A stretch of DNA of 64,000 bases. Origin: Microbotryomycetes sp. JL201 (taxonomy: Eukaryota > Basidiomycota > Microbotryomycetes). Below, in pieces: positions 1-9,960 of this stretch (the stretch's first letter is position 1; every line of letters starts with the position of its first letter). The stretch is taken from positions 1-64,000 of the forward strand of contig JAQYUZ010000059.1 in NCBI GenBank assembly GCA_033819885.1, in the 5' to 3' direction. Below the pieces are notes generated by a model, which ran no database searches, was not told the DNA's origin, and saw only the letters and a program-made list of their open reading frames with translations. The translations under genes and the position numbers were made by a program.

Positions 1-185
1 CCCCCCCCCCCAATCCCCGATCTGACACAGCTCGCCTTGCAGTCTACCGAGCACGGAGACCGCTCGAGTCTGACGCGGATGCTCTGGCGAAAGCCCGTCG
101 AGAAGCTGCCGGTGAAGTTGTGGACGAGCCAAAGCCCCACAGGCCTGGCCGGCGGGAGTTGGCGACGGACGACTTGGTGCGTTGA
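1..185 (+). CDS. 3' end of an unidentified gene (partial)
   Basis: An acceptor-like CTTGCAG ends at base 40. From there one frame stays open to a TGA at 183-185 and encodes about 47 residues rich in Arg, Ala and Glu (it begins YRARRPLESDADALAKARRE and ends ATDDLVR). The composition looks like a charged helical C-terminal tail, which is why I prefer it to the other open frames here. The rest of the gene lies left of the window or is hidden in the C-rich start. No domain is recognisable and no function is proposed. Confidence 0.35.
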   Translation, partial: PPPNPRSDTARLAVYRARRPLESDADALAKARREAAGEVVDEPKPHRPGRRELATDDLVR

Positions 186-441
186 CATCGGTGGCGTCTC
201 GCGATCCGGCCCGTGCTCACGCATGACCTTGACATATGTGCAGGCCATGTCTCGATTCAAGCAACGGCAGCAGCAGCAGCTCAAGAGGTGAACATGTATG
301 TACCAAGGCAGTTTCAGCGTGCGAGGGCTCGCGAATGTGGTTATTTTGTTGTAACCGATAAACTCCGAACTGCGTTAAGTCCGCCGCGACCTCAAAAAGC
401 CCACAGACCTGGTGCGCAGGCTCTTGCAAGCGCATTCTACC
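186..441. other. Intergenic region upstream of glutaryl-CoA dehydrogenase
   Basis: No credible coding exon. It holds a short CAG run near 267-281, presumably in the promoter or leader of the dehydrogenase gene. Confidence 0.5.
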
Positions 442-2667
442 ATGCTGGGCCTTGTGCGATCGACTACGGCGCCGCGTGTTGTTTTGGGTCTGAGGTTTGC
501 CTCGACCCAGGCTGCTGTTCAGCCCGAGACTGTGCTACAGAGTGCGTGTCGGACCCATTGTGCGGGGGGTCACGCGCCGCCGCCTGCGCCGGTCTGCGCA
601 TCGCGACTGACATTCAACCTGCGCAGAGACGACAAAGAGCTTTGCGCCTTACGAGTGGAATGATCCGCTCAAGGTGGAGACGACAATGCTCACAGAGGAC
701 GAGCAGGCCATCATGTCAGTTCCGCCTCGGCGCCGTCGGGCGACGGTCTCGCCACTCATGAACACAAGCAGCTCACTCGATCAAACAGGCAAACTGCTCG
801 AGATTACTGCTCGGACAACTTGCGGCCACGTGTCCTCGACGCGTACAGGAACGAGCGTGCGTGCTCCTTTCGCAGGCTCGGCTATCACCGGCAGCCGAGA
901 GCGTCCAGCTGAAACTGACCCCGATTTGGTAAACAGATTTCCACAGGGAGATTCTAGAAGAGATGGTCAGCCTTCGGCAGTCGGCACTTCGTCGCACGGC
1001 GTGCTGACGCAATGTTTGCCACAGGGCGAGCTTGGTCTGCTCGGCGCGACAATCAAAGACTACGGATGCGCAGGAGTAAGTCTTACGTCCGTCCAGCCCG
1101 TTTTAAATTCCATGAATTCTGATCCAACGCTGTTGTCACAGGTGTCTTCTGTCGCTTATGGCTTGATCGCACGAGAGGTCGAGCGGGTCGACTCAGGTTA
1201 CAGGTCAATCTGCTGCGCTGTCGAAAGTGGGCAACTATGACGCTGACGAAAGTCTATTTCAGATCCGCTATGAGCGTGCAATCGTCTCTGGTCATGCACC
1301 CAATCAGTCAGTCTCACGCTCTCCACACACGGTGCCACTCTTAACCGCTTCCTTGCTCTAGACGCCTTTGGCAGTGCTGAACTCAAGGAAAAGTATCTGC
1401 CTGATCTCGCAAAGGGCAAGCTTGTTGGGTGCTTTGTGAGTTCAAGCTTTGCTATCTGGAATCTTCGCCACTGACGATTGAGGCGCTTCTCAGGGCTTGA
1501 CTGAGCCCGACCACGGCAGTGATCCCGCAAGCATGGTCACCGAAGCGCGCGAAGTGGACGGAGGCTTCTCGCTTTCTGGAGCCAAGACGTGGATCTCAAA
1601 CTCGCCTATCGCCGACGTCTTTGTCGTCTGGGCAAAGTGTCAGTGGGACGGCAAGATTCGCGGGTTCGTGCTCGAGAAGGTTTGTCCATTGCTCACCATC
1701 GCGGATCATGTGTTCATCTGTTGCCGATTCGCAGGGATGGAAGGGTCTAACGGCGCCCAAGATCAGCAACAAGACTGCTTTACGCGCATCCATCACTGGC
1801 TCCATCTATATGGACGACGTTCATGTGCCTCGCGAGAACGTGCTCGACGTCACAGGTCTCAAGGGGCCCTTCTCGTGCCTCAAGTGGGTCGACTCCACCC
1901 AACCTCTCTTGATCCATCCCGCTGATAAAGCCCGTCTGCAGCAACGCTCGCTTTGGTATTTCGTTCGGAGCGATCGGTGCTCTCGAAGAGGCGCTCGATA
2001 TTACGCGAGACTATGCTTTGCAAAGGTGCGACTCGGTTGAATTCTCGTTTCTTTCGCGCGCTCACCGATTGTTGTACAGGAAACAATTCGGCAAGCCGAT
2101 CGCCTCGTTCCAGTTGATTCAAAAGAAACTAGCGGACGCTTCGATGGAGGCCGCAAGTGAGTTGGACGAAACGCTGTGTATCGTCCTCTCGCTCATCCCA
2201 CACAATCGCAGTCGGTCTCGTGTCTTGTGTGCAGTTGGGCAGGTTGAAAGACAGTGGCAACTGGAGTCCGGAAATGGTCTCGCTCATGAAGCGCAACAAT
2301 TGCTATAAGGTAGGCGTCGTCGCCGCGTCATAGTGGATCGCTCGCGCTGACATCTGAGCTTTCAGGCGACGACGCACACTCGCACGTTGATGGAGGTGTT
2401 TGGCGGCAACGCAGCTGCCGACGAGTGCGTTGACATGAATGATGAACTGGCAGCGAAATCGCTAACGCGTCTTTCTCAAGGTATCACATTGCTCGGATCG
2501 CAGCCAATCTGCACGTCGTATCGACCTACGAGGGTGAGCGCCGGTTTCTTCTAGTCGTCGCAGCGTGGGAGTCGGTCCTCATCTGGTTGTTTTGGCGCAC
2601 AGGCACATATGATGTTCACTCGTTGATTCTGGGACGGGCGATTACTGGTGTGCAGGCGTTCCAGTAG
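442..2667 (+). CDS. Glutaryl-CoA dehydrogenase, mitochondrial
   Basis: FAD-dependent acyl-CoA dehydrogenase family enzyme that oxidatively decarboxylates glutaryl-CoA to crotonyl-CoA in lysine and tryptophan breakdown in the mitochondrial matrix. The ATG at 442 opens a basic, Ser/Arg-rich presequence ([14 protein letters not shown]). About ten short introns split the rest. Exons spell family landmarks in order: the [13 protein letters not shown] helix, [44 protein letters not shown] (acyl/FAD-binding loop), [37 protein letters not shown] and the C-terminal [19 protein letters not shown], whose Glu is the catalytic-base position in this family. Stop TAG at 2665-2667. The long stretch of family-specific matches makes the assignment firm; individual exon ends are by eye. 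Confidence 0.9.
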
Positions 2668-3070
2668 ACGTGATCAGTGAACCTCCTATTTTACTTGAAA
2701 ATTGTTACCCTGCATAAATCTGATATTTGACAGCGACTTGAAGCGACTTTGTCATGATGGAACATGCGGATAGGAGCTGCCCGAAAAAAAAAAAAACATT
2801 GGTAACGCAGCCGAGGGCCGATGTCGCCATCGCTGAGGTGAGCGCGAGAGGCCCTGGCGCGTCGACTCGGCCAAAGCTTCTTTGCTCATCTGACCACTCC
2901 TGCTCCATAACACACGGTCGAAACTCTTGCTCGTTTGATTGATCGTGTCGATCTCGTCTCCTTCTGTGTGACTCGGCACTCCTCGATTGCTTGCCAACCC
3001 GCACACCTGGGGTTTTTCGTTGACGACGCGACTTGGGCCCATCTCGCTCGCTCGTCTGACAAAAATCACA
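2668..3070. other. Intergenic region with an A13 tract
   Basis: Contains the 3' end of the dehydrogenase transcript and the PAPS reductase promoter. A run of 13 A lies at 2784-2796. No coding exon is supported; open frames here start at non-ATG codons and show no protein-like pattern. Confidence 0.5.
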
Positions 3071-4003
3071 ATGTCGGTAGAGATCGTTTCAGGTTCATCA
3101 ACAGACACGCAGCCCGTGCCATCTACAAGCACCATGCCGTCATTTGACGCCACTCGACTGGCAGAATACAATGCTCAACTGGCATCTGCGACTCCGCAAG
3201 AGATTCTCGCGTGGGCGATCGACCACTTGGGCCGCGATTTGTGGCAGACGACCGCGTTCGGATTGACGGGTTTGGCCGCCACAGACATGGTTTCGAGGAT
3301 TTCAAAGCGACGGAAGAGTGACAAACATCTCGTTCCAATGATCTTTATCGACACGCTGTACCACTTTAAAGAGACTCTGGCGTTGATCGACAGAGTCGAA
3401 CGCAAGTACAACACTCACGTACACATCTTTACGCCACCGGACGTGTCGACCGTTGACGAATTTGAAGACAAGTATGGTAGAGAACTGTGGAAGTCGGACG
3501 AAGACACGTATGACTACCTCGTCAAAGTCGAGCCTGCCAGGCGAGCATACGCTCACTTGAACGTCAAGGCCGTCATCACGGGTCGGAGACGGTCTCAAGG
3601 CGCAGACCGCGCTACGCTCGAGCCGCTCGAGCTCGACTCGACCGGACTCGTCAAGGTCAACCCGCTGTGCAGATGGTCGTTCGATGACGTCAAATCATAC
3701 ATTGACATGGCCGGCGTGCCTTACAATGAGTTGCTCGATAGAGGGTACAAGTCCGTTGGCGACTGGCATTCGACGGCTCTGCCGAGCGAAGCTGGCGACG
3801 AACGGTCAGGACGGTGGGCTGGCGACAAGAACAAGACAGAGTGCGGCTTGCACAAGGATTACTTCAAGATGAAGAAGGCATTCGAAAAGAAGAAGCGAGA
3901 GCGAGAACTCGCAGAAAAGGACAAGGCGCGAGACGAAGAAGACGGTGACGAGTCGGTTGACGTGGCAGAAACGTCCGTCAAGCTCGACGAACTTGGGTTA
4001 TAA
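3071..4003 (+). CDS. MET16: Phosphoadenosine phosphosulfate (PAPS) reductase
   Basis: Reduces 3'-phosphoadenylyl sulfate to sulfite with thioredoxin as donor, a step of assimilatory sulfate reduction in the cytosol. The gene appears intronless, unusual for this window, and gives about 310 residues, near the fungal norm. The start chosen is the ATG at 3071 (context ATCACAATG); the frame is open further upstream but without an ATG. Visible motifs: TTAFGLTGLAATDM (PP-loop region), DTLYHFKETL, the KVEPARRAYAHL and RRRSQGADRA segments, and the signature ECGLH with the catalytic Cys near residue 258. The last 40 residues are a Lys/Glu-rich extension. A mitochondrial-type thioredoxin gene lies about 9 kb away, but no specific partnership is implied. 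Confidence 0.93.
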   Translation: MSVEIVSGSSTDTQPVPSTSTMPSFDATRLAEYNAQLASATPQEILAWAIDHLGRDLWQTTAFGLTGLAATDMVSRISKRRKSDKHLVPMIFIDTLYHFKETLALIDRVERKYNTHVHIFTPPDVSTVDEFEDKYGRELWKSDEDTYDYLVKVEPARRAYAHLNVKAVITGRRRSQGADRATLEPLELDSTGLVKVNPLCRWSFDDVKSYIDMAGVPYNELLDRGYKSVGDWHSTALPSEAGDERSGRWAGDKNKTECGLHKDYFKMKKAFEKKKRERELAEKDKARDEEDGDESVDVAETSVKLDELGL

Positions 4004-4149
4004 GCTTACGTCAATAGACATTCGCCCCCCCGCATAGCCTCTGAACTCTTCTATCATAGATCATCATTATCGCACAAAACTTTGTTGAAACCAACGAGAC
4101 GATTTCTTTAGTTAATATCACAACATTGTTCCGCAGCACAAGTCTACAT

Positions 4150-5160
4150 TCAGCTGTTGAAGATTTTGCTGTGCAATTGATCGTGCCGGGCAGCGAGAAT
4201 CTCTGCCAAAGGCCAAGTCGTTGCTGGCTCTTGATCCTCGTCTTCCGACGAGCGTTTCCACCAAAGTCTTTCGTCAGGCGCCGACGGCTCTACGTCCTGC
4301 TCGACACGCAATTTGTTGCCATACTTCTCTAGAGTGGCTTGAACGATTGGCCTGACGTCGTGCAGGAGCATGCGGTGAGCCACGTAAGGCCCAACAATGT
4401 TGAGCCTGATTCCTGACGACAGCAAGCTGCGAGCGTGCAGAAACATGAACAAATGCTGGGCGGCGCCTTTACATTTCATGATCAGCTTTATGTCTTTGCT
4501 CGCTCGATCGGGCAAGCTGACGTACCCAGTGACATGCCGAGTGCGCTCGTCAAGACTCCAAAGCCGAGTGGCAAATGTCCGAACGACTTGCCCGCTCGAA
4601 TGCTCGTTCGCAACGCTTGCACGAGCTGCTGTTGCTTTGGCTTCTGTCCCGCTTGTATTGTTGCGTCGTACTCGACTGGAGCGAGTGCTCGCTCGTACAA
4701 AGTCAGGAGTGCGACGCCTTGTGCGGTCGAGGCGCGCCTTGCAACGTGATTCAGCGTCATGGCTTCGATATGTTGATCAAGGTCAATCAAAGACTCGAGC
4801 GCTGCGTCAACGTCGCTCGTCGCTCGTGCATGTAGAGCCTGGTTGCTCGGGTCGTCGCTCAACCCAGCGACTCTGGCGTGACTGGCCGCAACGAAAGCCA
4901 AGTTCAGCCTAGCGTACGCGTCACACGACTTGCGAACAAAGTTGAGTATGCCGCTCGGCTTGTCTTTGCTGCCATCTGACGAGAGCAGGCCGTGTTGAAC
5001 GTAGCTCTCCAAGCTCGACGATGCAACAAAGCCGCCCGTCGGCAGATTACTGTGCGCGACTTTGTCATTATAGCTCTTAGTCACGACTGCGAGGTCAACG
5101 GACTCGCCTGTCGGACAAGAGCAGGAGCAGGTAGCTCTCTAGCGACGCATCCGTGCTCAT
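4150..5160 (-). CDS. ureF: Urease accessory protein UreF
   Basis: UreF helps UreD/UreG deliver nickel to apo-urease in the cytosol. Three exons. Exon 1 starts at the ATG at 5160 (MSTDASLESYLLLLLSD) and ends at 5108. Exon 2 continues as SNLPTGGFVASSSLESYVQH, the conserved UreF start, and runs through the helical core to SALGMSLG. Exon 3 encodes LHARSLLSSGIRLNIVGPY and the C-terminal TTWPLAEILAARHDQLHSK, ending at the stop at 4150. Joining exon 1 to exon 2 in frame (D-S-N-L-P) requires an intron at 5107-5050 that begins GCGAGT and ends CACAG, a GC-AG intron with otherwise perfect consensus. The second intron is GT-AG and splits a Gly codon. No other urease gene lies in the window. Confidence 0.92.
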
Positions 5161-5299
5161 TCAGCGAGCGGCAGCAAGCAGAGCAAAATTTCGTATTCAG
5201 AATGTTACAACAGCTGGTTCGGAAGCAAGAAGGGTATGGAGCATGTACAAATCATGAGAACCGAGACTTGTTAAGCAGCGACATTGCTCTTGGAAAGTC

Positions 5300-5890
5300 T
5301 CAGGCAGGCAAGTCTTCCTCGTCTTCATCGACCGGACGCTCAATCTCGGGCATGGAAAAGGTTCCTGCACGGAGGAATGAGCTGTCAGTCTACTTGAGCG
5401 TCGGAAGAGACATCGAGGTCTCGCGAGACAGAACTGACCATCGCCACCTCGGAAGCTGACGCCTATCTCTGCGGCTTGCTCTCTACGCGCGCGGAAAAGA
5501 CGGCTTGATATCAGTGCTGGGCTAAAGGTCACGGTGATGACCACGGTTTTGTGCTCACATTCCCCATTTGTCTGCGCCACTCTTGTCGTCCTTGAGCCTC
5601 TCCCATTGCTCCTCTTGGCCATCTGCGTTTTCGTCATCCAGTCTTCGCCAGAGGGCCATTTCGTCTTCTGAAGATGGCAAGTCGGAGATATCGTCGGCAG
5701 CAGTGGCCTTGATGGCTTCGAACAGTTGAGCCTTGAGCTCCCCGAGCTTGGTTGAGGGCTTGATGGGCACAAAGATTGTGGCTGGGCAGGAGCACGGGCC
5801 CGTTAGGAGCTACGTCAACCTCTGGAATCAAGCGCAAGCCTCACTCTTGGCAAACTTGCACCGCACGCAAGTGAGCGGGTGCCGTCGAAC
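5300..5890 (-). CDS. Small uncharacterised protein, possibly ubiquitin-like fold
   Basis: Four exons can be joined in frame. They give HPLTCVRCKFAKTTIFVPIK, then STKLGELKAQLFEAIKAT, an acidic-aromatic stretch with WRRL and WERLKDD, then IGVSFRGGDGTFSMPEIERP and an acidic end DEDEEDLPA with TGA at 5300-5302. The pattern (short basic strand, strand, KLGELKAQL helix, later strand) resembles a ubiquitin-like beta-grasp fold as seen in many short conserved fungal proteins; that is inference. The first coding exon is not settled. A candidate is the ATG at 6083 (MAW), spliced in phase 0 to the acceptor at 5891. It is divergent from the NDUFA8 gene, so the two may share a promoter. Function unknown. 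Confidence 0.6.
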
Positions 5891-6332
5891 CTGAGCAGAC
5901 CAGAGAGAGTGAGCTCAAGGCAGTAAACAGTAACAGTCGTGCAGCTCCTGTTGCGTGACGAACCATGGTGGTGCTCTGCGAGCTGAGTGCGATTGTGGAA
6001 GGGGAACTCGGATGGCACGAAGGCAAAGCTCGAGCGTCGCGCCGTTCGTTGCTTCCGTACCACGGCCCGGTCACCCAAGCCATGGTACGTTATGCGCGCG
6101 ACAGCGTTCAACATAACTACAACACTGACAACTGCGCGCTCCCGCCGTAACAGTCAACGCATCGTGAAGCCAAGTACGTCCAATCCGCTTGCTGCCGTTT
6201 CAGACGAATGCTCACGCCCTCGCTGTTCATTCGCGCAGGTTTCCGAGCAAGGAATATGTCGAGTGAGCCTGGCAGGCAATCGTGTAACATTCGAGCCAGT
6301 GCTGACCGCCGTCGCTGCCCAGTCCGACGCCG
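5891..6332. other. Divergent promoter/leader region between the small unknown and NDUFA8
   Basis: Probably holds leader exons and introns of both flanking genes. Two CCATGG palindromes (about 5963 and 6080) supply ATGs on both strands, so the first exon of the minus-strand gene, and perhaps a leader exon of the plus-strand gene, may lie here. Nothing else is supported. Confidence 0.4.
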
Positions 6333-7065
6333 ATGCCAAAGGACGTGCCTCACGTCGACGAACTCGGCGTGACGTCTGCACCGCTCAAGACGGCATCCTT
6401 CTTTATCGGGCAGTATTGCAAAAAGTACAATGGTGCGTCCACGTGCCGCCCTGGCGCACAGTAACGGATTCGCGTCGACCGCGAGCGTCTACCCGTGATG
6501 GGCTGGGCAACACGCGCTGAAACATGTCCCGCTTGTTCACAGAGGATTTCATGCTGTGCAAGGCAGAGGACAGGAACCCGGAACATTGCCTGAAGGAGGG
6601 TCGCAAGGTGACACGGTGTGCCCAAGACTTGTCAGTCGCTCCAGGGTTGTACTACACCATTCGGCACCTCGTGCTGACTCCAGTGTGCCGCAAACAGGAT
6701 CATGAAGGTCAAGTCGACGTGCCTAGAAGAATTCAACGCACACTGGCAGTGTCTCGAGCGCAACAACCAGGTTCGTTTCACCGATGCCATTCCGCTCTGA
6801 CCAAGAGAGCACTGACCAGCTCGCGCCTCGATATTTCAAGGAATTCTACCTGTGCCGGAAGCCCGAGCGGAAATTCAACGACTGCGTTTACGAGAAGCTG
6901 GTGAGCCAACAGAACGCAGATAATTCGCCACGATGCACGGTCTGATGCTTGGAATCTTTTGCAATGACCTCTCAGAATCTGAAAAAGAATATTCCGGGAT
7001 CACCAGAAGGTCAGCCGCAGATTCACGAAAAGACGTGGCCGATCTACGGCGCCATCCAAAAGTAG
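6333..7065 (+). CDS. NADH:ubiquinone oxidoreductase subunit NDUFA8-like (complex I, CHCH domains)
   Basis: Accessory subunit of respiratory complex I facing the intermembrane space. From the ATG at 6333 the exons read MPKDVPHVDELGVTSAPLKT, FFIGQYCKKYN, EDFMLCKAEDRNPEHCLKE, GRKVTRCAQDL, KVKSTCLEEFNAHWQCLERN, EFYLCRKPERKFNDCVYEKL and finally NLKKNIPGSPEGQPQIHEK, ending at TAG 7063-7065. The spaced Cys pairs are the twin CX9C CHCH signature of NDUFA8 (fungal 19-21 kDa subunit). Length (about 140 residues) is slightly short but the order of blocks matches the family. An upstream leader exon cannot be excluded because acceptor-like CCCAG precedes the ATG. Convergent with the homoaconitase gene. 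Confidence 0.88.
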
Positions 7066-7355
7066 ACTATGCGCTAGCGCCAGCGTCGCAGCGAGTGCAG
7101 CGCATTCGGAACCATCGCAGACGACGCTTTGCGCGCCAACATCTTGTAATCATAAGCGTTTTTCTTGGCATGGCCGTCCCTAACTTTGGTGGCAGGCGAG
7201 TTCGAGATATGGCACAAGTGGCCATCTTTCCTGCTTTGCAGCTTAGCATTGTACAACAAGTCTACCCTTCAAATCCTTTCTCTGACCCATCCCTCTAGAC
7301 CGCCGGCTAGACAGTAATCATATCAGCAAGCAAGATACGCTCGGCACATTGGCTA

Positions 7356-9699
7356 TCAATCGAACTCACCCAGCCACATTTCTTGCACACTCGAACCAAC
7401 ACGACCAACGTTGTATTGTTTGATGACAGGTCCATCTTGAGATTCTTTGACGGTCACTTTGCCGTCTCCACCGGCGACTTCGACCCAGTAATTCGTTTCA
7501 ATCGTCAACTTGCCATCCTTGCCGCCTTGATTGCGCTTGCCATCCTTGGCAAACTTTGACGTCAAGTCTTCGATAAATTCTGGACATTCGACGCAAATCA
7601 AAGCGTTGTTGATCGAGTTTCGTTTGAAAATGTCTCCGAAAGAGCCGCACAAGACGAGCGGAACGCCTGACGACAGCAGGGCAGTCGCGGCTTGTTCTCG
7701 AGAGGAACCTGTTCCGAAATTGTAACCCGAAGCCAACAAGACTCCTTGCCCTGTCGTGCGATCAGGCTTTGTTGAAGGTCGCAAGGTCGACATCAAAGAA
7801 GCAAACGCAGGGTCATAGTTCTCCATGACGACATCTGCTTGCTTTTCGAGTGTAATATCGTCTTGATATGTGTATTTGCCGGGGTAAATGCCGTCCGTGT
7901 TCAGGTTGTCCTGTGGCGCAAACAGCAAAGGACCAGAAAACACCGGCGGGAACGACGGCAAGAGTGCATCGCTCGGTGCAGCAGAGTCGGCAGACACGGA
8001 TCCGGTCATCTTGTGCTCGACAATTTCAATCTGAGGAGTGTCCGAGGTAGGGTTGGCTCCCGCGATCTTGGGTCCTGTGATGTAGCCTGCGACGGCAGAC
8101 GCTGCCACAACCTCCGGCGACGCAAGGTATGCGAGCGCCTTTGGGCTGCCCATCCGGCCTTTGTAGTTACGGTTCGTGGCAGAGATGCCAACTTCGCCGT
8201 CTTCGAGCAATCCGGTGCCCAAGCCGATGCAAGGACCGCAGCCCGCTGGCAACACCTTGACGCCCGACTCGAGCAGCGTAGTCCAGTCTCCAGCCGCCTC
8301 AGATTCCTTCTGAACTACAGATGACGCGGCCGCGACGTAAAACTCTACGCCCTCTGCAATCTTTTTGCCTTTCATGACCTCGGCGGCCCGCTTCAGATCG
8401 GACGCGCGCGAGTTTGTGCAGCTGACGAGGTACGCCTTGTTGATTTTGATTTGTTCCTTCTCTAGAACGGGCAACGGGGTTGCTACTTTGACAGAGTTAG
8501 GACCGGAAACGGACGGCGATAGGGACGGCAGGTGCAGTGTCAGCGTCTTCGAGTAATGTGCGCCGTCGTCGGCAGTGATTGGGTTTGCAAAGACCGACTC
8601 GAGGCGCTCCTTTGTCAAACGAGGGTGAGGCGTATTCGGGATTGAAGATGACGCGCCAGCAAACTGGAACTTGCGCAACTCTAGCTTCTTGAGCTGACTC
8701 TCGTACCATTGCCTCAAGACATCGTCGACGGGAAACACACCGACGAGTGCTCCCCACTCTGTCGTCATATTGGAGATCGCCAAGCGTTCATCGACGCTCA
8801 ACTGGGCGATGCCTGTGCCACCAAACTCGATCGCGTGATTCAAGACTTCGTCCTTGTTGAAAGTGCCGCACAAGGCGATAATAATGTCTTTGCCCGTAAC
8901 GCCAGCAGGCAATTCGCCCTCAAGATTGACCTTGACGATTGGAGGCACTTGCCACCACGTTCTCTGCGTCGCCCACAGGGCTGCTGCGTCCGTTCTGTTC
9001 AACAGCGCTGTCAGTACAAAAGGTCAAATTTGCAATCTGCGAAAATCACCGCACCGAACAATGGGCGTGCCAACACAGCCAACTCCACCGTACATGTTGC
9101 TATGACTGTCACTGGCAACCGTCATAACGCCAGGGAATGCATAGCCTTCCTCGATCATGATCTGGTGGCCGATACCTCGTCCTGCAGGGTAAAAGTCGAC
9201 ATCCTGCTGTCCTGCAAACGCCTCGATGCGAGCATACTTTGCCAGATTGGCTTGCGAGCGGTTCTGCACGTCGTGGTCGAGCGTAAAGACGGTCTGACGA
9301 GGGTTTGAGATTTTCGTTGCTCCGATAGACTTGAATCTAAAAGGCGAGACCGCACCAGAGTCAGTCATCAGTGGCGCAAACCGACACGAGCTCTGCCGAC
9401 TCGCTTTGAAATGACTGGGCCCGTATTGTCCTGCACGAAAGACCCTCAGCATTCACGACAGGCGGCGTCAGGGTCAGTCTCAAACGTACATGAGTCATGA
9501 CGTGTTGCGGCTTGATCATGACATAGTCCCCTGCTCTCACAACGGCGCCGTCGCCGAGTCCGACCGCATGTCGCTGTACCACCTTTTCAACGTACGTTTG
9601 CGCCGGTAAGCTGGTCGGAGTGGCCAACCATCGTCGCAAAGACGATGCCAGGGCCGCCATTCGCGGTGCACACGGTCTCAGTCGTCCGGCAACAATCAT
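7356..9699 (-). CDS. LYS4: Homoaconitase, mitochondrial
   Basis: Converts homocitrate to homoisocitrate in the fungal alpha-aminoadipate route to lysine; 4Fe-4S enzyme of the mitochondrial matrix. The ATG at 9699 opens an Arg/Ala-rich presequence followed by [18 protein letters not shown]. Later blocks: [40 protein letters not shown] and [19 protein letters not shown] (first cluster-ligand Cys), then one long exon from about 9001 with [20 protein letters not shown] and [14 protein letters not shown] (remaining ligands), [15 protein letters not shown] and the swivel domain with [15 protein letters not shown] 27-base exon (DNTGPVISK) is followed by an intron at 9404-9337 that starts GCGAGT and ends TTTTAG, a GC-AG intron needed to keep frame. 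CTNSRASDL and the GRMGSP spacing favour homoaconitase over aconitase. Confidence 0.93.
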
Positions 9700-9960
9700 T
9701 TTGGCGTGCGTTGACTCGGCGCACACGAAAGAGTCACGAGCTGCAGGAGGTTAGCAGCGCGTCGTGAAGTGCTTTGTAAGCTCGCGTGGGTCCCGCTTGA
9801 TCTAGTGGACTGATTTGACGTGAGCGGTCACTTGCTGAAAAGCGTCGACTTCAGTTTAGCCACTTCGCGATTCGCGCGTAAGATAAACCTATAATGGCAA
9901 GCAACAAGAGCAAAGCAGAGCAATCCGCAAACATACATCACTTATAGTCTCGGAGCATGC

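Noticed and set aside
3302-3598. Antisense frames within the PAPS reductase gene
   Set aside because: The sense frame is a complete, motif-bearing enzyme; the antisense frames are shadows.
7839-8324. A 161-codon plus-strand frame inside the homoaconitase gene
   Set aside because: Antisense to the conserved cluster-binding exon of homoaconitase; Arg/Cys-rich composition typical of antisense frames.
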